Assembly: GCA_029204045.2 (NCBI GenBank)
Contig: JAQNDB010000144.1
Span: forward strand, 1-64,000
DNA length: 64,000 nt
Direction of reading: 5' to 3'
Origin: Tillandsia leiboldiana
Lineage: Eukaryota > Streptophyta > Magnoliopsida > Poales > Bromeliaceae
A model generated the notes under the pieces. The model saw only the letters and a program-made list of their open reading frames with translations, was not told the DNA's origin and made no database searches. Below are positions 52,018 through 63,684 of the stretch, in pieces (within the stretch, counting starts at the first letter, position 1; the number at the start of each line of letters is the position of its first letter). A program made the translations under genes and the position numbers.

Positions 52018-54951
52018 GTGGTAAGGGAATTTCTGGATGTGTTCCCGGCAGAGCTCCCCGGAGCGCCGCCGGAACGAGAAGTCGACTTTCCCATTGAACT
52101 ACTTCCCGGCACCAAACCCATCGCCAAGGCACCGTACAGGATGGCCTTCGCGGAGTTGAAGGAACTCAAGGCACAGTTGGAGGACCTTTTGGATAAGGGC
52201 TTCATCAGACCTAGCGCGTCGCCCTGGGGCGCGCCCGTCCTGTTTGTGAAAAAGAAGGACGAAAGTCTCCGGTTGAGTATCGACTACCGGGAGATAAATA
52301 AGGTCACCGTTAAGAACAAGCACCCCCTGCCAAGGATCGACGACCTCTTCGACCAACTACAGGGGGCGACGGTGTTTTCAAAGAATGACCTGCAGTCGGG
52401 CTATCATCAGGTCCAGGTCAAGGGGGATGACATCCCCAAAACGGCTTTTCGGACTCGCTACGGTCATTACGAATTTACTGTAATGCCGTTCGGGCTCACG
52501 AATGCCCCGGCAGTGTTCATGGACATGATGAACAGGGTATTCAAACCCTTCCTGGATTTACTCGTGGTGGTCTTCATCGACGATATCCTCATCTATTCCC
52601 GTACAGATGAGGAACATGAAGAACATCTGCGTACAGTCCTCCAGACCCTACGGGAACAGAAACTCTACGCCAAACTCAAAAAGTGTGAGTTTTGGCTCCG
52701 AGAGGCTGGCTTCTTGGGGCACGTAATCTCGGCGGCTGGGGTCGCAGTCGATCCGAAGAAGATAGATTCGGTGACGGACTGGACCCAACCGACGACGGTA
52801 ACAGAGATTCGAAGCTTCCTGGGGTTAGCCGGGTACTACCGGCGCTTCGTGAAGGATTTCTCCAGGATAGCCGCCCCCTTAAACCGCTTGACTAAAAAGG
52901 GGGAAAAGTTCATCTGGACGGACAAATGTCAGAGGAGCTTCGAGGAGCTCAAGGATAGATTGACGCGAGCTCCGATCCTCGCCCTGCCGGAACCAGGGGA
53001 GGATTATGAAGTGTATTGCGATGCGTCGCGAAACGGACTGGGTGGAGTGCTCATGCAACGGGGGAAGGTTATAGCCTATGCGTCAAGGCAGCTCAAAGAA
53101 TACGAGCGAAACTACCCCGTGCACGATTTGGAACTCGCAGCGGTTGTGTTCGTCCTCAAGCTTTGGAGACACTACCTGTACGGGGCACACTGCAATGTGT
53201 ACTCGGATCATAAAAGTCTTAAGTATCTTTTCACCCAAAAGGAGTTAAATTTGCGACAAAGACGATGGCTCGAGCTATTGAAGGATTACGATTTAACGAT
53301 CCACTACCACCCGGGAAAGGCAAATGTGGTGGCCGACGCCCTGAGCCGTAAGGGGCAGGCCGAGAAAGCAGGGGTAGGTGCCATCACCCAACAAGATAGT
53401 CTGATTGCGGAATTTTCGCAACTAAGACTAGAGGTAGTGCCGGCGGGTACAGTCGAACGACTTCTGACACTGGTGGTCAGACCTACACTGCTTGACAGAA
53501 TTCTCGAGGGGCAGTCAACTGATGACCAACTCCAGCTGGTGCGAAGTAGAGTGACTGCCGACCAAGGAGGAGACTTCGCAGTAAACTCCGACGGCACGAT
53601 ACGATTTCGGGGACGAATCTGCGTGCCGGATCTACCGGAACTCAAAGAGGAAATCCTACGGGAGGCGCATACCGCTCCATATACAGCGCATCCCGGGGGA
53701 ACGAAGATGTACAAGGACGTCAATCAGACCTTCTGGTGGCCCAAAATGAAGGGAGACGTGACTCGGTTTGTGGCACACTGCCTGGTGTGCCAACGAGTGA
53801 AGGCCGAGCACCAGCGTCCAGCAGGAAAATTGCAACCCTTACCGGTACCCGTGTGGAAGTGGGACATGATTACCATGGATTTTGTGACCGGGTTCCCGAG
53901 ATCGTCACAGGGACACGATGCAATATGGGTAATCGTGGACCGTCTGACGAAATCGGCCCACTTTCTGCCCATACACACGACGTGGGCGCGGGAACGACTG
54001 GCGCAAACCTACATCAACGAGATAGTAAGGTTGCATGGGGTGCCGACGTCCATCACGTCGGACAGGGACACACGATTTGTGTCAAACTTTTGGCAGAGCC
54101 TGCAGCGAGCAATGGGAACCAAGTTGCACTTCAGTACGGCTTTTCACCCGCAGACCGACGGACAATCAGAGCGGGTGATACAAATTGTGGAGGACATACT
54201 TCGGGCATGCGTTTTAGACCTGGGCGAAGGATGGGCACGGTGTTTGCCCCTAGTGGAATTTGCCTATAATAACAGTTACCAGGCCAGCATTCAGATGGCA
54301 CCATACGAGGCCCTGTACGGGCGCCGCTGTCGGTCTCCAATATGCTGGGACGACCTGGGTGAGCGTAAGATTCTGGGGCCAGATTTGGTGGAGGAGACCG
54401 AAGCAAAGTTGCGGTTGATTAGACAAAGACTACAGACCGCCCAGAGCAGACAGAAAAGCTACGCGGACAACAGACGCAGAGACTTAGAGTTCATGGTGGG
54501 TGAACATGTGATGCTCCGAGTTTCGCCCTCCAAGGGGAACCGACGCTTCGGCATAAAAGGAAAGTTAAGCACGAGGTACGTAGGACCGTTCGAGATCCTA
54601 GAACGCATAGGACCGGTGGCGTACCGATTAGCTCTGCCGCCGAATCTCGAACGAGTCCATAACGTATTCCATGTCTCAATGCTCCGGAGATACCTAGCTG
54701 ATCCCTCTCATGCCTTGGATGCCTCCACCATCGAGTTGCGAGAGGATTTAAGCGTCGAGGAGACGCCGGTGCGGATTTTGGCGAGAGAGGACAAGAAGTT
54801 GCGCAATCGAACTATCCCCTATGTGAAGGTCCAGTGGAGCAACCACGAAGAGCGCGAGGCGACGTGGGAACTGGAATCGAAGATGAGGGAATGTTTCCCC
54901 GAATTGATTAGTGGGGTTTGTACTGAAGTTTCGGGACGAAACTTTTTATAA
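52018..54951 (+). CDS. pol: Element B RT-RNase H-integrase-chromodomain polyprotein
   Basis: 977 codons without a stop. There is no ATG at the start: the frame is open from 51982 and homology begins at VVREFLDVFP, so translation from this mRNA is uncertain. The RT has the active-site strand FIDD (52573-52584, Asp 188-189). The RNase H starts with a CDAS motif at about 335. The integrase has H-H-C-C zinc residues at about 545-600 and catalytic Asp 621, Asp 682 and Glu 718 (a D-60-D-35-E spacing). The C-terminal YVKVQWSNHEEREATWELE (about 930-950) is a chromodomain. This order and chromodomain type place it in the Tekay/Del branch of plant chromoviruses. It could supply enzymes to defective neighbours if expressed. 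Confidence 0.93.
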   Translation: MVREFLDVFPAELPGAPPEREVDFPIELLPGTKPIAKAPYRMAFAELKELKAQLEDLLDKGFIRPSASPWGAPVLFVKKKDESLRLSIDYREINKVTVKNKHPLPRIDDLFDQLQGATVFSKNDLQSGYHQVQVKGDDIPKTAFRTRYGHYEFTVMPFGLTNAPAVFMDMMNRVFKPFLDLLVVVFIDDILIYSRTDEEHEEHLRTVLQTLREQKLYAKLKKCEFWLREAGFLGHVISAAGVAVDPKKIDSVTDWTQPTTVTEIRSFLGLAGYYRRFVKDFSRIAAPLNRLTKKGEKFIWTDKCQRSFEELKDRLTRAPILALPEPGEDYEVYCDASRNGLGGVLMQRGKVIAYASRQLKEYERNYPVHDLELAAVVFVLKLWRHYLYGAHCNVYSDHKSLKYLFTQKELNLRQRRWLELLKDYDLTIHYHPGKANVVADALSRKGQAEKAGVGAITQQDSLIAEFSQLRLEVVPAGTVERLLTLVVRPTLLDRILEGQSTDDQLQLVRSRVTADQGGDFAVNSDGTIRFRGRICVPDLPELKEEILREAHTAPYTAHPGGTKMYKDVNQTFWWPKMKGDVTRFVAHCLVCQRVKAEHQRPAGKLQPLPVPVWKWDMITMDFVTGFPRSSQGHDAIWVIVDRLTKSAHFLPIHTTWARERLAQTYINEIVRLHGVPTSITSDRDTRFVSNFWQSLQRAMGTKLHFSTAFHPQTDGQSERVIQIVEDILRACVLDLGEGWARCLPLVEFAYNNSYQASIQMAPYEALYGRRCRSPICWDDLGERKILGPDLVEETEAKLRLIRQRLQTAQSRQKSYADNRRRDLEFMVGEHVMLRVSPSKGNRRFGIKGKLSTRYVGPFEILERIGPVAYRLALPPNLERVHNVFHVSMLRRYLADPSHALDASTIELREDLSVEETPVRILAREDKKLRNRTIPYVKVQWSNHEEREATWELESKMRECFPELISGVCTEVSGRNFL

Positions 54952-56627
54952 AGTGTGAGTGGTGTAGTGATCCGGCCTTTCGGGGGTATTTTTGACTTAG
55001 GTATAGTCATTTAAGCCTATAAGTGAAATAAAATTATTCAATTCTTGAAGTTGGCCATTGTGAGATGTTAGTATTTTTCTGCGATAGAGCGCGGAAAAAG
55101 AAAGCCGACGGCGCGATCGGATCTGAAATCCGATATCGGGAACCCCCTGAACGGGACCCAAAGTGATATGGTAATTAGTCGTGCATCGGAATCCGTGCTA
55201 AATATCTTGCACCCGTTAGAGATAAGGTGGTTTATCTCGTGGGGGATAATTAATTAGTTAATTAATTATCCCAGACGGAAAATTAATTAATTCTCTTACG
55301 TACGAATTAAAGAGGAATTAATTAAAGGTAAAGTACGACTATATAAGGGATCCTGAGTATCGGAAAGGAAAAGAAAAGAAAATAAAAACCCTAATCGGAG
55401 AGAAGGGAAAAAAAAAAAGAAAAGACGGAACCCTAGCCGGAAGAAAGGGAAAGGAGAAAGAGAAGGAGCCCGATCTTCCCGGACACCGAACCGAAGGCAA
55501 GAACGCGACCGGACAACCTTCCCGTCGATCTTCGGTTAGTAAAATAATTTATTTAAATTATTTGGGAGTTTTCCGTCATCTCTTTCGTTGAGTTCTTGGT
55601 GGTCTTTAATCGAGTTCTTGTTATCGGACCTCCGACCGACGTTTTGGTAGTTCGTCGATCGTTGGTTTAGTCGTTAGAATTATCGTGTTTTTATTCGGAG
55701 ATTTTTGGGATGTTTCGTTGGAACATAGTGGGTTAACGGGAGGCCGCCGCCGCCGTTACCATGGTCGCGGGGTCTTCGCCGGAGACGCACGGGAGCGAAA
55801 ACGGAGAAGAAACCGCGAAACGGGAGCGCAAACGGAGAAGAAATCGCGAAGCGGGAAGTTACTGTGCTTTTCCGTACAGCGCGGTCCACGGGTCCAGGCG
55901 TGCACCCGGTGCACGCCTGCAACATCGAAGGCCAAGAACCGGCGCACAAATCCGTGCGCCGGCCCGGCCCGTCCAGCACGGTGCACGCGCTGGGCGTGCA
56001 CCCGGTGCGCGACGCCGCGGCCGAATGCGTGAACCCGGCGCGCGCCAGCACCGTGCGCGGCCCGGCCCGTCCCGCCTGGTGCACGCTTCCTGTGTGCACT
56101 CGGCGCATGCCGCCGCCGCCTGATGCCGTAAACCCGGTCCACGGTTGCTCCTGTGCACCACCCGACAGCCCAAAGTTCGGTAGCTCCGTTTTGTCCGTTT
56201 TTCCACCGTTTTGAACGCCGTTTTCGCCGATGGGATCGTTATTTCCGTGGCTTTCTTGGCATGGCCACCTGGGACCTTCTTGGTCATTATTTTATTAGGT
56301 CGGGTGCTAATTTCGCCGACGCTCCGCGCCTCGACGAAATCGTCGGGGGCGTGCCGTCGGGTCTCTTTTCCCATCATTTCTGCCGTCGGGGCCTTCTTGG
56401 TCTAACCAGGGACGTCCCGAGTGGGCTACCGATGGAGGATTGAGTTTTGTTGGACTTTCCCATCGAAAAGAGTAAAGTGGGTCTTGTGTTTTCAGATGTT
56501 AGTACACGCTTTTGACTATAGTTATCCGTGCGGACTTTCTTTAGGTCCAGACGCGCAGCGGGGGTGCGCGAAAGATTCGGGTGTTCCGATCTCTCTCCAA
56601 ATAGGTGGGTACGGTTGCTGTAAATAC

Positions 56628-59600
56628 TGTCACGCCCCGGGGTCGAAACTGCGACCCGGGCTCGCCAACAGATCCGCCGCCCATACGAGAAGCCCCGTAT
56701 AGACGAAGCGACTAACCTGCAAAAGAGCATCTATACTATACAGATATCAGAGCTGAAAGTAAAGCTGCTAGAAATAAAAGCTATACACAACACAAGGTCC
56801 TCACCAAAAGTACAAAAGTCTCTCAAGCAGTAAAATAAAATACAACTCTATACCTCACTACAAGGTCGCTCAACATAAACTCTCAAACAAGACCGGGGGT
56901 ACATCTACTCTCTGGACGATGACTGGTAGGGAACTATCTCGCGACTCCCTTACCTCGATAAGAAGAAGCAGCAACAGGAGCAGCAGGAACAGGAGTAGAA
57001 GTCCCTGTGGGAAATACACCACGACGGGTGTGAGAACTACGTCCCAAGTAGTTCTCAGTGGGTGCCGCCAACAAGCCCGACGGTCTGCCCACCAAGTCTA
57101 CTAGAGGCATAAGTAACAACATAATACTGAAATGAAATGGCTGGAAAAGTAACTCTACAGCTACTATGCCTCTATCTAGATGCTCAAGAAAAGGAACAGA
57201 TGGAACATGATGCATCTACTAACACACACAGTAAACTCACCAAATCTATACTGACTGCCTCAAGGGTCCAGTCAAACCTGCGCCCCCCCCTACTGCCGCA
57301 CATCCTCAACAGGACGGGTCTACCGTAGGGTGTCCGTGACTGCCACTAACTGGCACAGTCAGAGGGACGGCGTCGACAAGTCGCGATAGCAAGTAACAGG
57401 CCCAACTCCGGAGTGGCTCTCGAGGGGAGCGACCCCACCGAGGAAAGTATCCGCGTATCTCTGTCGAGCTCAAATATGGCTCATGCAGGCTATAGTCCAA
57501 ACCACGATCAACAAGATCGACCAACAACACCAACTCTCAACCACAGGCTGGAAAACCACACAGCTGGGGCCACCGTCCGCCAGACGGCTCCCACAACAGA
57601 ACACTAAACTCACAGGAAAGACCGACACCATAAGGGTTCGGAATCCCGATAGACCGGTGCTAAGAACCCTATCAAACAAGAACAGACTCTAGGCTCCGCC
57701 TATCGAAGTTCCCGATCCCTTATAGTTCGGGAACACAATAACCTCGGTACGACACGCAGAAAACACCAACAGGGCCCGAAAGTCCCGGGAGACCTACACC
57801 TACAACCCTATCAAACAAGAACAGGTTCCAGGCTCGGCCCCGTGGCTTTCGTCCCGACAACGGAACGGCCCCTAGAACCCGGATCACTCGAATCCTTTCG
57901 AGTGGGGAGATTTACAAGAAAAAGGTGACATTTGTTATTGAAAATCATTTGATCTAGAAGAAATCCATATTTAATGATTTTAGTTCTTTTTAGGAAAACA
58001 GTTAGAAAACAAGTCTTTTACCCAAACCCCGAAGGGCTGATGCCTTTGTCCAATCAAACAAGAACAGACTCCAGCGGCCCTTCGATGTTTGGAAGAAAAC
58101 ATTGGTAGACTAAAATCATGTATATGTCGAAAAGGGTTCTGGGTTCTAGGTCCGGCTAACACTAGTAAACTACTGCCACTAACACAGTGGCGACAACCCA
58201 AACAGGGGAAAACAAGATCTCTCGGGTCCACCGTTTACCCCAAACGGTTCCCGATACAGACAAGCGAACCCCTACATCTACCAGACTCCATCCACTCTGC
58301 TCCCAAGCACGAGTGCAAATGCATCCCACACTAAAAAGAAGTCCCGACCGCTCGGCCCACTACCCGGGCGAGGATAACACTAAGTCCAGGAATGAAACAT
58401 AAAGTGTGGATGTCTAAACATAAATAACCCTAGCCCAAGTGAGGGTTTTCTACTGGTCTGGTTACACATGCAACATATGACAGGGGTGCTAGGTCAGGTT
58501 CCAAGATAACAGATATTTAACAGGCGGTAGGAAGTAGAAGAGATCAAACGATCAACAGATAAAAACGAGGAATAATAACATTCAAATTCTAGCATGCTAC
58601 CCAAGTCCAATCACTATCATGCATGATTCTATATCAATAGAATTAGAGCACAGTCCATAGATCTTGAAAACAAGCCACCCACCTCGATTTGCCACCAATT
58701 GCTCGTAGACACTTGCAATTGGCCTCCACGCGATCCGCACGCAAAACGAAGTCCGCTGCCGGAGTCCGCACGCAAAACGGAGCACGGTGCCAGAATCCGC
58801 ACGCAAAACGGAGTCTGCACGCAAAACGGAGCACGGTGCCAGAATCCGCACGCAAAACGGAGTCTGCATGCAAAACGGAGCACGGTGCCGAAACCCGCGC
58901 GCAAAACGGAGTCTGCACGCAAAACGGAGCACGGTGCCGAAACCCGCGCGCAAAACGGAGTCTGCACGCAAAACGGTGCACGCCGTCGGGGACCGCACGC
59001 AAAACGGTGCAGTAAAACACAGTCCCTAACACAGATAAGAGCAAGAGGGTTAAAACACTGTTCAAAAGAACGCTCCAAAACTGTGCTAAAAACACCGAAA
59101 AAAAGAAGTGCGGGACCAACCTCGACGCGTCGCACCGCCCAACCGACCCGTTTGGAACACCTCGCGCGCTCCGCGAGGTCCACGGCGCACCGCCACAACC
59201 CCCAAAAATTCCCTCCTCACTCCCTCTCTCGCTCGGTGAAGAAGAAAGAAAAGAAAAAGGAAGAGAAATGGCGCTCGGGGGAGGAAGAAGAAGAAGAAGA
59301 AAAAGGGAAAAAGGGGGGGTGGTCCACGGCTCAAGGGTGCACGGTGGACCGGCCAATGGGGGAGCCCCCAGCCGCGGTCCACGGCACACAGGCGCGTGCA
59401 CCCGGCGCAGGCACACGCCTGCCCGTCCACGCGGCCGCGTCACCGCGCGCCACGCGGCACGCGACAGTCACGCGCCACACGGGCGCGTGACACCGAGCGC
59501 CCGCTCCCCTTCCGCGCGGCCGCCAACGGGGGCCCGCCACGTGGCGGCCCCTGCGTCACCCGCGCAGGAGCGCATTCCCAATGCGCGCCAGACGCGCGCA

Positions 59601-60216
59601 TTCCCGCATCCGTACGCCGCCTCGAGCCGCGCGCCACCTCGGGATCCGCGCCACACCTCGAAAAACGCGCCGCGATGCCTCGAAAAACGCGCAACTCAAC
59701 CGGGCTCCAAACCAAACAAGTAAATAGTCCATTCCTAGCGATTTCGCGCGCTGAATCCAAAAACGATGTCCATTTTTCCAAATTCTGATCCGAAAATTGC
59801 GGAGTGCCCCCGGATAGCCAACTTGATCCGATTTCCGCGCCGGGCCCAATTCTGAAGTCCGATTTGCCAAATTGCAACTCTAAAAATTCCCGAAGGCAAC
59901 CGGAGGGGTAATCTTTTATCCAAACTTCGCCCGGAGTCCAAATTGACATCTGAATCGCGCGAAACCACTACCCAACACTCGACGGGTCCTCCAATTTTCA
60001 CGGGAACTCCTTTTAAGCCCAAGGTCCAACACTTGTGTCCAAATTGTGCACAAACACCACCGACACATCACGCAGGCCCCCAGTAATGCAAAATAAAACT
60101 CAAATTGCACCACAAATCCATTTCTCGGGCCCGACAAGCGAACAAATACTCCCAACGGCCACCAAAAGCTGCCCAACAACCAGCAAACTCTACGCGGGGG
60201 ATTCCGGGACCTCACA
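56628..60216 (-). mobile_element. Solo LTR S (element A family, 3589 bp)
   Basis: It has TGTCACGCCCCGGGG at the left and ...CCGGGACCTCACA at the right, the same ends as element A's LTR in the same orientation. TSD AATAC lies at 56623-56627 and 60217-60221. No internal domain or second LTR accompanies it, so it is the product of LTR-LTR recombination. It contains hairpins CCGTC/GACGG (57573-57587) and CCGTTT/AAACGG (58231-58247) and the tandem array at 58733-59012. Long ORFs in its GC-rich and repeat regions are not genes. Confidence 0.97.
58733..59012. repeat. Tandem array in solo LTR S
   Basis: Units built on TCCGCACGCAAAACGG and AGTCTGCACGCAAAACGG with an intervening GCACGGTGCC. It is a diverged version of the arrays in element A, with GGAGCACGG where A mostly has GGTGCACGG. 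Confidence 0.88.
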
Positions 60217-61327
60217 AATACAGCCAGTGCAGTAAGTGCATCTATCGTCATTAAAGTGCTCTCAATTTATCTAGCAAAGTAGATGGACAGTTTAACCATT
60301 CGCATAATCGTGTTTTTATCTAACAATTGAAGCGGCTGCGGTCGCATTGTTCATGACACGCCGATCTCGGCAAATCTGTTTTGGGATGCTGCACGTACAC
60401 AGGCGGATTGGCCTCCGCATGGGTGTACTTTTCTGGAAGAGTGGTCTTGTATGACCCGTGTTCCTCACAAAAGTGTGGGTGCCGTGAGGACCCCTTCGCG
60501 CCCGCTGGGAATAGCACACCAGCACCGTGGAAGGGGTAAATGCATCAAAGTAGGTACTTGTGCACGAGGGGAGACTTTAGTCTCTCCGACAGATAATCTG
60601 GGGTTGGTGCCCAATTTAATTGATAATTCTGGGGTTGGTGCCCAGCTTAACATGTGCAGGGTTGTAGCGAAATGGTTTTGGTGTTTCCGGTTTGCTCCTT
60701 ATTCCTTATTGTTATTAGACATCTACTTTGTTTGTCACTGACATTACCCACTCCGTGACAGGCGCTACGAGAGGCGTTAGCCGGGAGTTTGTCGAGACTG
60801 CGTCGCGAGGGCCGTAGTCGGGACACTTGGTTATTATCATTATCTCATTTCTTTTACGCATTTAGTTAATTTGCTTGTGGGTAGTAATAATCGTGGACAT
60901 GTATTATTTAGCACTGTGGATGAGTTGTACGTTTATAGTTTGGTTCTTTTGGTGATGTTTTGTATGCGGCATGTTTTCATGATAAACCAAATGACTTCGA
61001 AAAGGTTTTCTCAAAACGAAGTGTCGTGTGGGCACGGGTTTTGCAACTGCTGGTTTTATCCTTTCTAAAACATTGATGCCGCTTTATTATTCCGCTTGAT
61101 GTTGAATGCCTATTGTATGGTTGATGGTTGGTGTTTGATGTATGTTGTTGTAAGTGAGACGCCGTGCATATACAAAGGAGACTCTGTCCGCGGACAGGGA
61201 GAATTTGTGTATGTGGCGGTCTGGCACGCACCGGGGATGAGGTTTAAATTACCTGGTTAAAAGAAAAAAAATACACACGATTTTCCGCTTAAATAGACTC
61301 AAAAACCCCCGGGGGCGTGACAATGTC

Positions 61328-61720
61328 ACTTCGAAAATGAATCCAAATAACCACGACGGGTACTACCACCAATCCGTCCAAACACAGCTGGAAAAGCACA
61401 ATTCCTAAAGTCGGTAGGGCATTAGTCAATCCACTTGACCCCGCAAAAACTCATAATGCCCCCACTGGTTCCTGATCACTATCAGGGCACAGCCCTCGGC
61501 TATATGATTCCATAAAGCTATCGACCGCTTAAAGGCATCTGCCAAGCACAAACCAAATCTGCCCGTATTTGAACCATCGAAGAAATCTCACCGTTGTGTA
61601 CTCACAACGTGGCATCACTGCCGTGTACCAACGGCGTGGCATCATATTCAAGTATCCATCTCTCGGATCCTCACTGTCGTATTCCCACGAGGTGGTATAG
61701 GGTAACACGGACCTCTCGAT
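61328..61720 (-). pseudogene. Element F RT remnant, second half
   Basis: On the minus strand a GHYEF-like segment (about 61450-61470) and decayed active-site region lead directly into the RT piece at 47821 once B is removed. Two hairpin units at 61592-61640 (stems GTTGT/ACAAC and GCCGT/ACGGC) sit at the same place as in C. Confidence 0.72.
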
Positions 61721-62400
61721 CCATCAAATCCCACAGCTGCACTATCAGCTCTCACTCTCTGTCTCGCAGGTGATACTCCAATAGGTGCTACCATAGTTGG
61801 CGCAGTTTCCAAAACCACGCCAATCACTAACTCGATCTCAACCCACTAAATGGCGGCTTCAAAATCAGCTTAAGTAGACTCACCCGGGATCATATGGGCG
61901 ATGAGGATATCCTTCAATCCCGGTGCTGCCGTAAGCACCTCTTCTACAGTCGCCAGCAACGCAATACGACCACGACTCAACTTGTCGTTGTCTAGCTCCC
62001 TCCATAAACACACTCCTCCTGACCAGGCCCATGGCGGTTCAAAGTCCTGCCTCAACAATCCAAGATAACATAACATGGAATATCCAATCCCGAATTAACC
62101 TCGTATCAATATCCCAGAGCTGATGAACAACTCAATGGATCAGATCCAAAGTACCAACAGCACTAGGCGGGGTTGGCAACACTCAACCATGTGCTAAACG
62201 TGATCCAGAACCTGATCCTCATGAGCACAAACCAACCATCCTATCTCAGGCCCACGCGAAGCTACCCCTACTCTAGTAAAACACACAAGCGGCGTCGGCA
62301 CTAACCAGCTCTAACTTCGACGGCCCAAGGAAACCACACCTGATAAAAAGTGATTCACTATCCTGGCGCTCTCCAGCCGGCTGCACAAACTCAACAAATC
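61721..62400 (-). other. Element F internal region without recognisable domains
   Basis: Decayed sequence between the gag and RT remnants. The protease and zinc knuckle expected here are not readable. Confidence 0.5.
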
Positions 62401-63570
62401 GATGCTGGTGGTCATCACTCTAACAGCCACGGCATGACGACTCCATCAGTCTGTCGGTACATCGGATGAACCTCTTTATCTAAGAAGGGATAGTGGGGGT
62501 GCGTCGCGAGCGACAGATCCATAAGCACTGCTGTTGATGTCTCGACTGTCGAGACCCTCCTGCTCTCTGTCTCCTCTGAGACCCATACTCCTGAAACTGG
62601 AACCGTGGCGACCTCGATCCACTCAATTATCCCAAAATCCGACGATGCTAGACGTCTCTCACTGAAGCTGTTCCCATGCTCTTCGTCCCTCCTGGAAGTG
62701 ATCACTGATCCTCGGTCAATCGACTGAGCATGCACAATCGCTGCATCAAAGGTCGGCGCCCGCCAGGTATGCCTTGAATCATAGATGTCTCGATGCAGTC
62801 TGCTCTCAAACATAATCAACTTTCTGGGCCACATCTTGGGCGACCAGGGGTACTCTGCTCAACAATCGCAGAAACTCGCTCCCGGTCATCCTATGCGCTC
62901 CCGGTGGTCCAACAGGACGAACTCAACGCCACCAACACTCGGCGTCCTTATCCAAAAGTGCTTGACCAAGCGCCCCGATGCTTCTCCTGGATGAACAAAT
63001 CCTCGGACAGCTCTTCCATAGCAGTGATCCAGTTCTCGGTCTCCCAAGGCTCCAGACTCTATCCCGAAATCTGCAGGGGATGGAACTGGATGAAGTAGAA
63101 CGACCGGTCAGCAACCCCTTGCTGCTTCTGCACCCTCAGTGATGTGATCAGGGTCGAAGTCGACGATGTCGGAAGTACTACTGACGGCACCCCGGGAAAT
63201 GCTCTCAGCTCATGCACGCGCATCACGCGCTCTATGTTCTCTTCCTGGCGCCGCATCGCCTCAAACGTCTGGCTACTTGGGCCTGTAACACTTAGACCTC
63301 ACTCTGTTCTATCCATTCAGCCCCCCGCTGATCGGGCTCCTCATCCAAGGCCAACACGCCCACGCCGTCGTACGGCGTCTCGGAAGCATCGATGCCACTG
63401 CAACATAACAAACATTCGGACCAAAACTCTCTCGACCCAATCAAGCGAAAGTCTAAACATGTTAACCTTTCTAAAGTATTATGTTGTCTGCAGCCAACAT
63501 AATCATCTTTAGAGAAATAACATGTAAGGTAACTCACCCCAATCCTCCGGGGGAGGTACAAACTCAATCA
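62401..63570 (-). pseudogene. Element F gag remnant
   Basis: The minus-strand ORF 62415-62834 begins WPRKLIMFESRLHRDIYDS and continues DAAIVHAQSIDRG, which resembles the end of the gag core. The upstream ORF 62923-63256 has a degraded WWR end like the core's WW motif. Stops separate all parts. Confidence 0.6.
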
Positions 63571-63659
63571 GGACTGTCGCTAAAATCACGTCTCTCACGA
63601 CTGTCATCCTAATGTCCAACCAATAACCTAGGGTCTCTAAGTCCTCAATGACCTATACA

Positions 63660-63676
63660 CCTAGGCTCTGATACCA
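63660..63676 (-). promoter_or_regulatory. Primer-binding site of element F
   Basis: The minus strand reads TGGTATCAGAGCCTAGG, identical to those in A and C. Confidence 0.9.
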
Positions 63677-63684
63677 CCCTAATC

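Larger units (their letters stand above)
47827..61322 (+). mobile_element. Element B: Tekay-like chromovirus (Gypsy) with nested solo LTR S
   Basis: LTRs are 47827-50619 and 54963-61322, and TSD ATGTC is at 47822-47826 and 61323-61327. LTR2 without the nested S and its TSD copy is 2766 bp, exactly 27 bp shorter than LTR1, which is explained by one repeat-unit difference near 48603-48643. I count about 18 mismatches between LTRs. Gag is truncated, the zinc knuckle and protease are missing, and the rest of pol is intact. Confidence 0.97.
54963..61322 (+). repeat. 3' LTR of element B, interrupted by solo LTR S
   Basis: LTR pieces 54963-56627 and 60222-61322 join seamlessly when S and one TSD copy are removed. 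They match 47827-50619. Confidence 0.96.

Noticed and set aside
56370..56730. ORF crossing the S insertion boundary on the minus strand
   Set aside because: It spans a recent transposon junction, so it cannot be an ancestral gene.
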